A stretch of DNA of 64,000 bases, from positions 124,001 through 188,000 of the forward strand of contig WJXW01000015.1 of NCBI GenBank assembly GCA_015832175.1, given 5' to 3'. A program made the position numbers and the translations under genes. Origin of the DNA: Paraphaeosphaeria minitans (Eukaryota; Ascomycota; Dothideomycetes; Pleosporales; Didymosphaeriaceae). This document shows positions 21,442 through 32,787 of the stretch, in pieces (position 1 is the first letter of the stretch; the number at the start of each line of letters is the position of its first letter). Under the pieces are notes generated by a model. The model was not told the origin of the DNA and did no database searches. It saw only the letters and a list, made by a program, of their open reading frames with translations.

Positions 21442-22481
21442 GTGCCTACTGGACAGTCCCACAAACATCGCATCGAGCATCGCAGACCTTTGCCCCCGAT
21501 AGCTGACTCTACACTAGCATTTCATGCTCACTGTGCGCCTAACATACTGCTCTTAGAACTACCCAACGAATTGCTCTGCACAATCCTCGATTGCCTCGAT
21601 TCTGCCCGAGATGTTGACACGTTAAGACGAACGAGCCGTAACCTCCGCGACCTAGCATTATCGCATTTCTGCCAGAATGTTCGCCACGATCCTTTCATGT
21701 GGGTCGTCCTGGAGAAACGACCAAGAACACTTAAGATCCTCTTGCAGGAACGCCCTGGTGTACAACTCAAAGAGAATTGGCTTTTTGGAGCTTTGATGAT
21801 GGCAGCGGACGGAGGGCATGGAATCATGGTCAAGATCCTGCTCAATTCCGGTATCAATATTGGTGCGTCCATCGATTATTACTATAGCGCGCTGGATTTA
21901 GCTGCGCGCGGAGGCCATGCGCACGTTGTGAAGCTAGTACTCGAAACATGCGCCGCTGTTTTCAGCTCCCACGACCGCATGTTCAATGGCCACGGATATC
22001 TCAGCAGCGTCCTCAAGTCTTCGTCAGAGCGAGGTCATGAGCAGGTGGTGGTGCTGCTGCTCAACGCTGGCGCACCTACAAATGAGGATGCCGATACGTC
22101 CATCAGCGCGCTCCAAATGGCTACCGCGGAAGGCCACGAGCAAGTGGTGAAGCTGTTGTCCAAGCTGGTGCCGAAGTAGAATCACAGCAAAGCGTATTTG
22201 GATGCACCGCACTTCAGCAGGCATCAGAGAACGGCCATGAACGGTTGGTGAAAATATAACTCGAAGCTGGCGCTAGTGTTGATATGCTTCGATATTTCCC
22301 CGGGACTGCACTTCAAAGAGCTTCGGAGAACGGCCGTGTGCGGGTAGTAAAAATATTGCTCGAAGCTGGTGCCAGAGTCAATGCACCTGGTGGACGTTGT
22401 GGCAGCGCGCTTGAGAGAGCTCTCCGCAGTAGGCATTCCCATGTAGAGCAACTGCTTCGGAGCGACGGTGCAAGTGGCTGA
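21442..22481 (+). pseudogene. F-box/ankyrin-repeat protein, broken
   Basis: ATG 21442 opens a frame with an F-box-like segment (LLLELPNELLCTILDCLDSA, about residues 36-60) and then ankyrin repeats with G-H-x2-x-V-K-L/V-L cores (GGHGIMVKILLNSG, GGHAHVVKLVLE, RGHEQVVVLLLNAGA, EGHEQVVKLL). Near 22158 one base is lost and the frame stops at 22179. The alternative frame continues with further ankyrin repeats (ALQQASENGHERLV, ALQRASENGRVRVVKILLEA) to 22481, with one TAA at 22257 where the next repeat has TTG. F-box/ankyrin proteins would recruit targets to an SCF ubiquitin ligase. This copy makes at most a truncated protein. Confidence 0.7.
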
Positions 22482-22889
22482 CGTTCGGCGTAGGGTTGTT
22501 CGCGACCGAATCGAATGGGTAACGAGAGGGAACAACTATCTAATCGATCACTATGGCACATCGTCAGCATCTCAGTCACAACGATAGAGTGCATGAAATG
22601 CTGCGCAAATTTAGCCACACCTCCGTCCGACCGCGCCAGTGCTATGAGGCTTTAATAAATTTAGACTGGTTGAACTGTCGTGCGCCTCAATGGGTAAGCT
22701 AAATCTGAATCTTGACGTTGGAGAGGAGACTGCGTTAAGTGGTGAGGTGGCAGACGGTGTTCGGTGATCAGATCTTACCGGTACCGTATTTGCCGAGGTT
22801 ACCGTAATCCGGCCAACCCTCTCGTCGAAAGATCGGGGGCATTCGCTCCGGCGTCTGTCTTCACCGGTCGCTACGTATACCATACAATA
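22482..22889. other. Intergenic, no gene seen
   Basis: Sequence between the 3' end of the ankyrin pseudogene and the 3' end of the MFS gene. The minus-strand ORF at 22611-22883 shows no motif. Confidence 0.45.
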
Positions 22890-24773
22890 CTACATCTGTT
22901 TCCTCAAATTCTTCTCCACCATCAATAAGACTGTTAAAATCGCAACCGAACCAAAAGCCATCATTGCATAGCTTTGCCAAAGGAATCCACCTGCATAAGC
23001 CCCACGAACCATGATCTGGATAGCCTTTGGGAAACTATTAACAGCACTCGCTGAAAGCTTCACCGCTGCCATCTGCTCTAGAGACAACTCTGAGGCCAGC
23101 TGTGAGGTGATGTACTTGTTCATAATGTTGATGCACACGGATACTCCAACGCATCCTCCAAGAGAGCGAAATTGGCCAAACCAGCCCATACCTACTGCTG
23201 TGAGACATTAGTGAAGGAACGTGACAAGAATACAACTTTGACATACATAGATCTTCCTTCTCGAAAACGAGCATGGCGGTTAAAATGCTCACAGCTGTGG
23301 ACACCCCAATGCCGAAGCCACAAATAGTTTCAAATCCATAACCAGAATCAAGAAACTTTTCTGAACCTATAGGTAACCATGTCATCAACCCTATCCCAAG
23401 CGCTTGCAATATCGAACCGATGAGGATGAGGTAGAACGGTGGCACATGATTCTTTGCCATCAAAGTCGCAGATACTGCAGAGCCAACTGGAACACTGAGT
23501 GTGAGGGGTAATAGCCAGTACCCAGTAGTAATCGAAGAGGTCTTATGGACAATTTGAAACATTTGTGGAAGAGTGAAAACGGCAGAATAGAGTAGGCAAC
23601 CGGTCCAGAAGGCGTTGAAGAACAGAGCTAGGCAGAATCGATTTTTGAGAACTCTCCATGGAAGAACAGGCTCTTGAACTGTGTTCCTTGAGGCCTGATA
23701 CTTGGACCAGCCGAAGAAAGCGCACCATAATACAAGACTTGCCACTAACGGAGAAACAACAATAGCATTGGTCCAGGAATGTCCGATGCTATTCTCTTCC
23801 AGGGCCAATAAAAATAGCGTTGTCGCTGCTAGTAGAAGCACAGTCCCGATAATATCAAGTCTTCGAATCGATTGCATGGACATCTTCAGGGCGTCTGATG
23901 GTCTTGAGTGTGGAAAGTGGGAGGGTATCGCCGTATATAGGAGACCTAAGGCCAGAATCCCAGGAGGAATGCTATGGATATGGTCAGAAACAAGTCTCAA
24001 CTGCAAAGGCTGCCGTTTACTCACTTCAGGAAGAAGATCCATCTCCAAGTCAACTTTTGACTTATAGCACCTCCAAGTATTGGGCCAAGCAGACTTGAGA
24101 ACACCGAAACCATGGAAACTATGGTGGAATATAGGGGATACTGAGCTGGGGTGCACATTTCAGGAAGTACTACTAAGACCATCGTGTATAGACCGGCCCC
24201 ACCTATACCTTGGAAAGCGCGAAATACAATCCTGTTCTGATATCAATTCCATTCTCTTATGAGGACTGCGAAGAAAACTCACAACTGTGCCAGTGTCTGT
24301 GCAACCCCGCAGCATATGGATGCAATGGTGAAAAGTACGAGAGAGGCAGCTATGATGGCTCTGCGACCGAAAATATCACTCAGCTTTGACGCGATAACAA
24401 GGAAACCTGCGCTACAATCAGAATTGTTGTGATTTGAGAGCCGTGGGGATACACCCAATTCATACCGGTGTAAGTAAGTAAATACGCATTAACAAGCCAG
24501 CTGCTCTGGTCAAATCCTTTGAGCGAATCGGTGATCGAGATCAGAGCAGTATTGACTATTGTACTATCCAAAGTCGCCAAGAATATGCTTATACAGAGCC
24601 TACGCATTGTGAGTAGCGGCTTCTCTGAAAGAAAGCGACACTTACGCCATGCTCAGCATGTGCAATCTTGCACGGGACAACGCCATATGCTCTGGTGTTT
24701 TTTTCTCCCCATTGTTTCTTACCGTGACAGACTGTTGGCTTGGTTTTGTTATCCCATGGTTTGAACCAGTCAT
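22890..24773 (-). CDS. DHA2-type (14-TMS) MFS transporter, 6 exons, intact
   Basis: Exons on the minus strand: 24646-24773, 24466-24599, 24283-24406, 24025-24231, 23247-23971 and 22890-23197. The five introns (46-59 bp) are GT-AG and leave 1626 bp, 541 residues, without a stop. TM1 carries LATLDSTIVNTAL; loop 2-3 has the MFS signature KLSDIFGRR; then FRAFQGIGGAGLY and, in TM5, LGPILGGAISQKLTWRW leading into FFLNIPPG, the usual drug:H+ antiporter-2 layout. Later helices (GYWLLPLTL, GLMTWLPIGS) are present. It likely exports a toxic or secondary metabolite at the plasma membrane. ATG 24773 is chosen; an in-frame ATG at 24842 would add 23 residues. It is the left gene of a possible cluster with the dehydrogenase, P450 and dioxygenase. 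Confidence 0.85.
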
Positions 24774-25118
24774 TTTTTGGGATATAGTGATAGCCGATAT
24801 TTGCAATTGATAAATGTTGTTTGTTGGAATATGCTCAAACAATCAACGCTCAATAAGAAAAACGGGGAAGTATTTCGAATGGGCGGGGAGGATTGAAAAG
24901 GGAGCACAAATACCGTATTCGGTAGCTGTGTTGCTTAATCTTTGACAATGAAGGGCGCCACACTGCAGAATGATGCGAGTGTATTTGCAAAATATCCGCA
25001 CTGGACAGGCAGTTCCGGGAAAGTTCGCTCCATCAATTACCGCGGTACAGCCCAGGCTTTCCATGCCAGGTTCGAGGCACGATATCACACAAAATAACGG
25101 ACGGCCGTATAATTTGAT
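24774..25118 (-). promoter_or_regulatory. Upstream region of the MFS gene
   Basis: About 345 bp between the MFS start and the left inverted repeat. It holds no convincing ORF and would contain the promoter. No clear TATA box was identified. Confidence 0.35.
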
Positions 25119-25385
25119 GCACGGCTGCATGCAATAGATTTAGTGTTGGGATACTCATAACATAAAAGGAAGGTCAGATAGCCGTGTAGGTAAGGCACAG
25201 CTGCTGTGATTACAGCGCAGCTGCATGCAGTAGATGTAGCGTTGGCACGGTCGTTACATGAATAGACAGCCTTGTGATTAATGCGCGGCTGCATGCAGTA
25301 GATTCAGCATTGGAACGGTCTTTACATCAAAGGCTGGACGGCTAAATGGCTAGGGTGGTGGAAGGCAATGTGGTTGAGGCACAGC
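25119..25385 (-). repeat. Left arm of 267-bp inverted repeat pair
   Basis: Its reverse complement matches 32788-33054 almost base for base; I counted one mismatch (C/T). Each arm contains internal degenerate units that begin GCATGCAGC and include TAATCACA and ACATCTACT-like segments. Weak similarity continues a few tens of bp outward. The arms face each other 7.4 kb apart and enclose the dehydrogenase and P450 genes. Confidence 0.9.
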
Positions 25386-25769
25386 ATGTCAAAAAAGTTC
25401 GATACAGAGGCTCCCAATGTATAGCAATACGCGGCATATAGTACGGAGAGCTTTGAGAGTTTGGATGACTCACCATCAGCATCAAAGCATGAAGCTGCTC
25501 ATCCTTCTCATATGAGCTGAGGGCCTCGGGGCCTCGATTCGAGATCGATTGGACCCGCCTCTGGCATGGCAGACATCGACTTGATAGTGCCTACGTTGGG
25601 TATAAGGTTGAGAGCAAAGCTTAATTACTGGATAGGCGTACGGCCGCGTCCATCTGGTAATATGATGCAGAGCTTGAGGATGTCGAGGACAAAAGGAATA
25701 GACGACACTAATCCTCGGCAAGGGGTGCCATATAAATGAGAAGTCTCTCTGCTGTTGGTCGTACGACAG
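25386..25769. other. Inner flank of left inverted repeat, no gene seen
   Basis: Short ORFs only, with no recognisable domain. The hAT remnant begins shortly after. Confidence 0.4.
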
Positions 25770-27130
25770 TACCGCTCATATCAAGAGGCACCTCGTGAAG
25801 GCGCATAATATTGACCCGGACACTGGCTTGCTGCCCGTCGCCGGCGCCCTACTGGAACATGCTGCTGCCGTCGCTGGTGGCGGTGATGGTGTTTCTCGTA
25901 GGTCCTGGCAAGAGGAGGAGCTACATTCGTCATACGTAGACTAGGTGGTGGTCAACGACTTGAGTTTCTTGATGTCGACGCATCCATCGACGAGGGGCTT
26001 ACTAACCCGGAATCGAGCATATGAGCGCCACCACACTTTCAAAATACGTGGTAACGCGCCTAGAGGATAGAAATATGGAGATTCCGAATCTTTTGGCCAC
26101 TTCAGAGAGCAAAATAGTTGCGATATATGGACTTCGCCAAACGATTGCGACTTTCTTGGAGTTATCGCCCATTTCATCGGCAAGCGATGCTCCGCCCTGC
26201 CGGAGGTTGATTTTCCGGCGCTACTGGACGGAATTAGCGAGACTCGAAGAAACCCAGACGCGCGGACTCTGCGCCCCATATGCCAAACATTAAGCCTTTC
26301 GAGCACTTTTCTACGACCATACGGGCGCTGCGCAAGCCCAGGTCATCGCCGAGTTCTTCCACGGGTACTATTTTACCTAGCAACTCTAATGTTTTATGGG
26401 CGATAATGCGGCCCGACCTTCATCGAGGAGCTCGACGATATCACGTCCGACGACCTCCACATCGGCAGCGAGCACAGAATACGTTGTGCTGGGCATATCA
26501 TCAACATTATATCGAAATTTCTTATATACGGCAAAGGTGTCTCCAGATTTGAGCAAGAAATGGCCAACGCGTGGCCCGCTGAGCAGTATGCCATGTTCCG
26601 GGGCCACAGTGCCACAAGCAAGCTGCACAATCTCGTCAACTTCCTCTGCAACTCACACAAACTTCGCCTACTATTCCAGAGTATATAGAGGACTAACTAT
26701 ACTCGACGATGACAAGCTCTTTACGTTCAGCACCCTCGGTTTAGTCAAAGACGGCGGCATCAGGTGGCACAGCGTATATCCCATGTTGCTGCGCTGCCTC
26801 GAGCTCGGCGACCCCATCCGAATACTTTAGACAGCGCGCGCACGCCGAAGACTCCAGCAGGGACGATAAACTTGATCTTTCAATCGACGTTCTGTCGGAG
26901 GACGACTGGGACGAGGTCCGCGTCATGCAGTTTTTCGAGACCTTCTACAGAAATACAAAGTCCCTGGAGGGCGACGCCAGCCAGAGCGGCTTCGACAGCC
27001 TATGGGTGGATGATCACCTGCTTGCCGAAAAGAAGACCTACAAGCGGCAGAAATGTACGGCGCAGCTCGATGAGTATATTGACGGCACTCGCTGACGACA
27101 AGAACGCGCAGCCAATACTTTATCCGCCAT
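25770..27130 (+). pseudogene. hAT-family transposase remnant
   Basis: Across shifting frames the sequence shows a BED-like end (RHLVKAHNIDPDTGLLP), DIWTSPNDCDFLGVIAHFIG (the DxWTS block), the strongly hAT-like RIRCAGHIINIISKFLIYGK, FRGHSATSKLHNLVNFL, and GLVKDGGIRWHSVYPMLLR with a following DDWDEVRVMQFFETF block. These occur in the order found in fungal hAT transposases. Stops and frameshifts separate almost every block, so no active product is possible. The dimerisation region at the C-terminus is absent. It sits inside the inverted-repeat pair but its own ends were not identified. Confidence 0.7.
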
Positions 27131-27517
27131 GATTGCCGCCGGGCGGAAATCTTTGTGAATCGAGGTTTAGGATGTATTGTGCAAGCGTGTCCTCTTCGGC
27201 CCAAAAAAGCTTCTGGCTGTTCGCGTGGGTATCTGATCGTGTCTCAATTCCGTCGTATCGCCGAGTTAAGGTAGATTAATATGAAACGTTACACGCGTCA
27301 GCGGCGCATAGCAGGCTGGAAAAATAATTTTTGATGATAGTCGTGAAGAGCTAGTCCGGTTCTGCCTTCTTTGTTAGACGGTAACATGTGTTATTGAGAC
27401 GATTTGGATGAAAAGAATGGTTGGTAGTCTTGACAGATATTAAACCACTGACTGAGGTGACCCGCTCGGTGGAGTACGTTATACCTACATCTACCGTGTT
27501 TCCCACTCCAATCAACA
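27131..27517. other. Intergenic, no gene seen
   Basis: AT-leaning sequence between the hAT remnant and the 3' end of the dehydrogenase gene. It holds no motif-bearing ORF. Confidence 0.45.
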
Positions 27518-28663
27518 TCATTGTTCCTTCTGTTTCACACCTTTCGTGTTTACATGAGCACTCTGCTCTGCGTTCCGCCGTCTCATACAGTCCTCTACCC
27601 CTTGCCTCAACCCTTCCTCGAGACTAACTAAGGGTCTGTACCCAAGTCTGTTCTTCGCCTTATCAATACAGAAATATCTCGTCATGCAGCTAAGTCGAAC
27701 TTTCGTCCTCGTTAGAGGTGGTTCACCCAATTTGAATATCCAGAACACCCACTCCAGCAATCCTGCCAGCAGCAACGCCCATACTTTAGTGATCACCCAT
27801 ACTTGATTCGGCCGCGTTGTGTCTCCAGCGTATCTCCAAATTGTCCGCGTAAAGTCCCAGAAATATCGAGGTTCGTCATTGGTGATAAGGAACGCTTCCC
27901 CATCGACCCTTGCATCATCCAAAGGCGGGTTCTCCTGGCACCTGGCAAGCGCCGCGGCGGCAAGGTAATGCGCGTGAGCTACGTTTGTATTCTCGGTGAA
28001 GTCGAATAGATTGCCGTTGTCGCCGATCTGTGCCTTTGTCTGGCCACGAAAATAAGGGTCCAGAATTCCAGGAAGCACAACAAGATCGCCGACACCAAAG
28101 ATGCCAGAGGGCCGGATCGCGCAAGTCAGGAAATGCGAGGAGCCATCTTGCGATCGTCGGTTTTGTGATAGGACATATGTCTCCGCAAGGGCCTTCGTAG
28201 ACACGTAGAAATCTGGCTGCTGATCACCAAGAATCACAGGGAAGGTCTCGTCGGCATTCTTCAGATCAGTCTTGGCATCACTGATAACGCTCGCAGAGCT
28301 TGTGTACACAAAGAATTGGGTCCCATGTCTTTTCGCGATTCGGATCAAGGTCTTGGTACCCTCCACGTTGACTTTGTACATGATATGGTTCGGGGCGTCG
28401 AATTTAGGACTAGCGGTGTGGATTATCACATTGGGTCGTACTTCTTCGAAGATTTGGTGCATCGAGTTGGGGTCGGTCAGGTCTGCTTGATGATACGTAA
28501 TGCCGTCAAGGCGACGAGAAGGCTGGCGGAGATCCACGGAGTGCAGGTATTCGCAGCCACGCTGCGAGAAGAGCTGTAGGATCTGGCTAGCGAGACCGCC
28601 GCTACCACCGGTTATGAGAATTCTTCGTTGATTGAGGAGGGAGTGTTGTTCGAGTGTCGCCAT
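27518..28663 (-). CDS. 3-beta-HSD/ERG26-like NAD(P)-dependent dehydrogenase
   Basis: Single-exon, 381 residues from ATG 28663; the frame runs further upstream only into a Lys/Arg-rich and repeat-like sequence. The Rossmann nucleotide-binding turn is ITGGSGGLASQI (17-28). An acidic D44 after the second strand would favour NAD. The extended-SDR catalytic set is Ser in YTSSASV (about 122-124), Y153 and K157 in YVSTK. A hydrophobic C-terminal helix (about 287-307, VWALLLAGLLEWVFWIF) would anchor it to the ER or lipid droplet, as in sterol-4-alpha-carboxylate 3-dehydrogenases (ERG26) and 3-beta-hydroxysteroid dehydrogenases. It probably oxidises a 3-hydroxyl on a sterol- or terpenoid-like substrate. 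Its place beside a P450 and an MFS gene suggests a cluster role rather than housekeeping ERG26; that is inference. Confidence 0.85.
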   Translation of the reverse strand: MATLEQHSLLNQRRILITGGSGGLASQILQLFSQRGCEYLHSVDLRQPSRRLDGITYHQADLTDPNSMHQIFEEVRPNVIIHTASPKFDAPNHIMYKVNVEGTKTLIRIAKRHGTQFFVYTSSASVISDAKTDLKNADETFPVILGDQQPDFYVSTKALAETYVLSQNRRSQDGSSHFLTCAIRPSGIFGVGDLVVLPGILDPYFRGQTKAQIGDNGNLFDFTENTNVAHAHYLAAAALARCQENPPLDDARVDGEAFLITNDEPRYFWDFTRTIWRYAGDTTRPNQVWVITKVWALLLAGLLEWVFWIFKLGEPPLTRTKVRLSCMTRYFCIDKAKNRLGYRPLVSLEEGLRQGVEDCMRRRNAEQSAHVNTKGVKQKEQ

Positions 28664-28774
28664 TTTCGGTATCTGCAACAATTGTATGATGAAGGTGTGA
28701 ATGTAACGCACACGAGGCTGAGTTTTTCGAACAAAGGGGTTTCGCAAGCGAGCTAGACTTGTGCGCCAAGTTTT

Positions 28775-29060
28775 TCGGCACGGGCAGGTCCTTACCCTTG
28801 CCAGGCCCGCCCGAGATCCACAGCAGGCGCGTGTCATCGCCATCGCCATCGCCATCGCCGTTCAGCCAAGCGCGATAGCTCTCGTTATGTGTGATCCACT
28901 CGCGGGCACCTGCGACCCTCGGCGGTCGGTGTGGGGATCGGTGAGGAAGAGGGCGTTGCGACACGCGCTGGCCGTTTGTTCTGAGGCTTCGATGCAGTAC
29001 GCGCATCAGCTATCAGCGGCAGGGACAGACATGCCAACCAGCGTACTTTGTGGAAACTTA
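28775..29060 (-). pseudogene. NACHT/STAND protein fragment around Walker A
   Basis: The minus strand encodes ALFLTDPHTDR in one frame and WITHNESYRAWLNGDG followed by LLWISGGPGKGK in another. These match the linker and Walker A motif that open the NACHT domain of fungal NOD-like STAND proteins. The Thr after GKGK is absent (Asp) and the sequence then loses similarity, so only about 95 codons survive. An ATCGCC repeat (28841-28862) encodes the Gly-Asp run. It lies directly upstream of the dehydrogenase start, so it also occupies that gene's promoter space. Confidence 0.6.
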
Positions 29061-29559
29061 GAACCGGCGAAGTGAACGTCTCTTGCTGAACCTACAACGG
29101 CTTGCGCGTGGTTCTAAGTGGAGACCCTAGCTATGTGCTAATGGTGGGGCAAGCCCTCAGACATTTAGCCTAGGCTATGGATATCTTCTCCAGGGCATTG
29201 CAAGAGATGTACCCTTACGCTTCAAGTGGTAGCTCCACGAATCGAGTCCAAACGCGCATAAGTAAGCCATCGCAGTCCATGGACGCGGCGGTGTTGACAC
29301 CGAGTAGCAGGCCGAGCCTGGTTATGCGGAGCCTGTAGTTCTCTGGCCCACGACCCCACGACCCCACAGCGCCACGGGCCGCCGCGGGCCGCCTGTGCAG
29401 CTCATGAGCGTTTTGGATGTACTCCGGGCGCGTGTCATGATCTTCAAACCGCAGCTGAGCCTTGCTGACGAGGCAGAGACTGCACTGCTCGAAAAGCCCC
29501 TTGAGCCAATAGGTAATAGGAAAAAAAGGCTGCCTTCGGCTTCTGTAGACAGCAATCGC

Positions 29560-30190
29560 TCTATCTACGTCTATTTGTGTTGCGAAACATTAACAGGACA
29601 AACGCATCACCGGATTTGCCACGACAAGCATTATGCAGCTACGCAGTCTCATCGACGGTCTTACAGAAGCTTAAGACATAGTAACAGACATCGCTTCTAG
29701 TTTAGCTAGTATAGAGTGTCTTCTAGCTACGCTCAAAGAACTTAGTATCTCAAAGACCTAAAGAAGACTAGTATTACTAAAGTAGTTAACAAGTGCGGCG
29801 ATACTTGCGAAGGGTTCAACAAAAAAATTACAAAGTGGCTAACTAAGGTACTTAAGTACTCTGAAGCTTTCCCTCAGGGATCGATTCCCGGTTGGTTTGT
29901 GGAACGAAAAAAATTTCGGACCTTTAGAATGAGACTGCAATCCTGCTAGGCATTGTGATGATTAATCAGCTTTCTGAAGAAGTCAGTGAACCTCAAGCTG
30001 CTGCTTCGCAAGCTGAGAGACATGTGACCGACTGGCGGCTGTGGTACAGAAAGTGCTTGGCCCTGAAGCTGTTACATTACTGGTTAAAGCGACATGTTGC
30101 TAACCGTTGGCTGTTACGTAGCCTGTACGTCCCGCCGAACACGTTGCCTTTGGAGCTGATTGAACGTCCGACTTATTACTGATCGATGTG
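29560..30190 (+). pseudogene. Remnant of fungal STAND N-terminal (Helo-like) domain
   Basis: With several stops, the plus strand reads LRSLIDGLTEA, DIVTDIASSLASIECLLATL and KELSIS, then, in another frame, CGDTCEGFNKKITKW, a G...WFVERKKFRTFRMRL segment and VMINQLSEEVSEPQAAASQ. The order helical start, ACEGF(x)KKIxKW, W..R..F..F is that of the fungal N-terminal domain of STAND proteins. The many TAA/TAG codons and the AT-rich composition fit RIP decay. Together with the NACHT piece at 28.8-29.1 kb it suggests more than one dead NLR gene here. The assignment rests on pattern memory. Confidence 0.35.
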
Positions 30191-30303
30191 CATACTGTAA
30201 GTCAAGTTACTTTTTTCCTCATACACCTTAACTGTTCATCCGGCTAACCGTCAATCAAGGAACAGTGGTACGTCTATAGAGAAAGCTTAGAGCTTGTAAT
30301 CAC

Positions 30304-30540
30304 GTGTATTGTAGTAAGCGGGATAAGGATAGACATCGCAAGAGGAGGGGTAAGGGCTTTTTTCCGTTGTATGAGGTTCTTCCGGGTTTCAGCTCAGGCC
30401 AGGCAGAACGCATTCAAGTCATTACCGTAGTTCAGTCGAACAGTAAAGGCGTCTGTGAGAATGAGTTCATCAGCTACAAAGAAGTGGCTGAGGAGATCCG
30501 CCGTATCAAATTATCTCGTCCAGCTTGTCGCCCACATTGA
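30304..30540 (+). CDS. Unrecognised short ORF between NLR remnant and P450
   Basis: A 78-codon frame (the first Met codon in the frame is not a convincing ATG) with a basic start (KRDKDRHRKRRGKG) and SYKEVAEEIRRIKLSR near the end. It could be the continuation of the decayed STAND gene upstream. I do not recognise it and it may not be a gene. Confidence 0.15.
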   Translation: MYCSKRDKDRHRKRRGKGFFPLYEVLPGFSSGQAERIQVITVVQSNSKGVCENEFISYKEVAEEIRRIKLSRPACRPH

Positions 30541-30803
30541 GAAGAAGAGTGAGCCTCGTTAGACCTCTGACAAGCCAAACACCAGCCCCCTTCCTAAATG
30601 GGGAATCGTAAAGCTATATATATCACAACGCGTAGAAGTTTGAGTTTACCATCTATGGCCTACGGAGCGTATCTGCATCACCATCTTGTTATTACGTACG
30701 TGCATAAGACACGTGCAAAGCTAACACAACGGTAGTAACTTATACCTCCTACGTTACAGACTACGTTACGTTGGACGCGTGACATGTGACGTCAGTTACG
30801 TGG

Positions 30804-32614
30804 CTACAGCACACTAGCAGGAAAGGCCCAGATTACTTCCTCCCAATTTTCTCGCCTTCTAATTCGCACCCTCAGGTCGGCGTCCGAGTGTGGTCTCGCC
30901 GAAGATGCCGTCATCTTAGATGGGCCAAACATCGGCTGTTCCAAGGGACCGCCATCAACAGCCGTAATATTGTAACCCAAGATTAATACTGCCATAGTGC
31001 CCAATAGCTCAGTGATCGCAAAGTAGCGCCCAGGGCAGAGCTCTTTCCCTCCGCCAAAAGGAAAGTAAGCCGTTTTACGCAACCGAGCCGATGTATTTTC
31101 CTCATGTAATGCTTTCTCCCGGTTCTCTTCTCCCACTGCTTCGTCGCGGAGCTGGGGACTCAGAAATCGATTCGGATCAAAGTCATTGGCCGTAGGTCCC
31201 CAGATGAGCGGGTCGCGGTGGGCACTCGCCACAGGTAGCAGAACGCTTGTCCCTTTCTTAAGCAGATAGGACATGCTGCGGTCCTCGTTGCGGTCGGCAG
31301 ATACGATTGTGTCCTCTAGTACGCGTCGATGCAATGTCCCTATAGCGACTAGACGCTGAGTCTCACGAATGACGGACAGCAGGAATGGACAGCTGGACTC
31401 GATCTTATCGGCGTCGATAAGTGCGGTATGGTGTTGTCCGTCCCGCCTCGGTTCGTTCTTCATGTCAACCCCAACTGCGAGTATCAATTCTTTCCTCAAT
31501 CGAACAAGCAATGATGGCCGACTGTAAACATACGCCACGCACCAAAACAATGTGGGTACCATGTTCACCAGTCCCCCATGAACAATAGCCACATATGTTG
31601 CAGCTATTTCCCTAGCCCTGAATCCATGTTCTCGTTGAATGGCGGCCGTATCAATCGTAAGCGGTGCAACGTAACTGTCGTTGCTCTTCTCACTTGACAG
31701 ATGATATCCAGCTGCGAAATAGACTTCCAGTGCATCGACCATCTTATCGTGCGATTTCTTCGAATTTCGGTATGTCACGTCAATAAGGGAGGTTCGACCA
31801 GTAGGGTCACCAGCTTCAAATGTCCTAAGTGAAGCGGCAGACATTAGTATTGTATCAGACACCATTGAATGATAGACATACCAATAAGAATCAACCAAAG
31901 AATTATCCTTGATCCAGGGGTTATTTTCCTTTCCCAATAGAGATGACGTCGTAGAGATCGTCATGATAGCACGTAACCAGAGCCAAAGGTCTTCAACTGG
32001 AGCATGATTTAAGCTCTCCGCAGTATCGCCCTCGTGTAGACTTCGATGTGGAAGCAATCTGATCAATTCTTGAAGCGCAATAGCAGCCATTCTTTGCCGT
32101 CCAGATCCACTCATCTTTGAGGCGAACAACTGCATAACGCTTGTGTGTAGGCCATCGGCGTAAGCTTTTTTGGCTGGAGCTGAGAGATCCGGCATTCGAT
32201 GCACAAACTCAACTACGAAAGGTGCGAAGCTCAAACTCTTGTCCCGGAATATAGCCTGTGCGATGGACGGCGCGCTCACAACATAGGCTTTGCCGAAGAG
32301 AACGGGAATCGTGAATATGGGATAGGAAGTACTTTCACTGAAATAAGAGTTAGATAAGCTGACCAATATCACAGACCTAGGACTGAAGAATGGAGAATCT
32401 TAACTGACCAGAGGCTGTAGACATAGTCATGAGCATGCCTCATCAGGCCCCATAAGTGACCAACAAATGGAATTGGAGGTCGAACAACAGGTGGCTCCTT
32501 GGGGTGGACGAGTGTATTGCACATGCGCCGTATCTTGATGACTACGGTCCCTACGCCCACGATACAAAAGAGTAGCCAGAGATATGACATGTCGCCGCTC
32601 AAAAGAAGTCTCAT
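30804..32614 (-). CDS. Cytochrome P450 (2 exons, ~579 residues), intact
   Basis: Exon 1 is 32409-32614, with an N-terminal membrane anchor (MSYLWLLFCIVGVGTVVIK) and the proline hinge PPVVRPPIPFVGH. Exon 2 is 30804-32337; the 71-bp intron (GTCAGT...CTAAC...TTTCAG) keeps frame. The K-helix ExxR is VIRETQRL; the heme loop is FPFGGGKELCPGR with the cysteine near residue 503. The I-helix segment (IVHGGLVNMVPTLFW) lacks the usual AGxDTT and resembles CYP7/CYP8-like P450s, which act on sterols or prostanoids. It is expected in the ER membrane with a P450 reductase. The start codon lies 15 bp from a tandem repeat array, and the divergent dioxygenase gene begins 860 bp away. Confidence 0.85.
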
Positions 32615-32628
32615 GCTGCCGGATATTC

Positions 32629-32711
32629 GAATTGAATTGACCGTTTGAATTGAATTGACTGTTTGAATTGAACTGACTGTTCGAATTGAATTGACTGTTC
32701 GAGTTTAATTC
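32629..32711 (-). repeat. Four 18-20-bp tandem repeats just upstream of the P450 start
   Basis: Units of the form GAATTGAATTGACTGTTY repeat four times with few changes, ending in a partial fifth unit. The array starts 15 bp before the P450 start codon on its upstream side, where a 5' leader or core promoter should be. It could set promoter strength or be replication slippage. Confidence 0.8.
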
Positions 32712-32787
32712 TTCAGGTCAGTAGAAATGATTTGTAGTCTTCTCAGAGCAAGCTCTCCTTACAAACGCTAGAAACTTGTCACATGCA

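Noticed and set aside
25085..25294. An ORF shared with 32879-33106
   Set aside because: It is a by-product of the inverted repeat arms; there is no start context or domain.
16788..30190. Part of a Starship giant element (SANT gene, ankyrin gene, NLR pieces)
   Set aside because: No tyrosine recombinase (DUF3435 captain) or Starship boundary is visible, so the similarity is only in cargo type.
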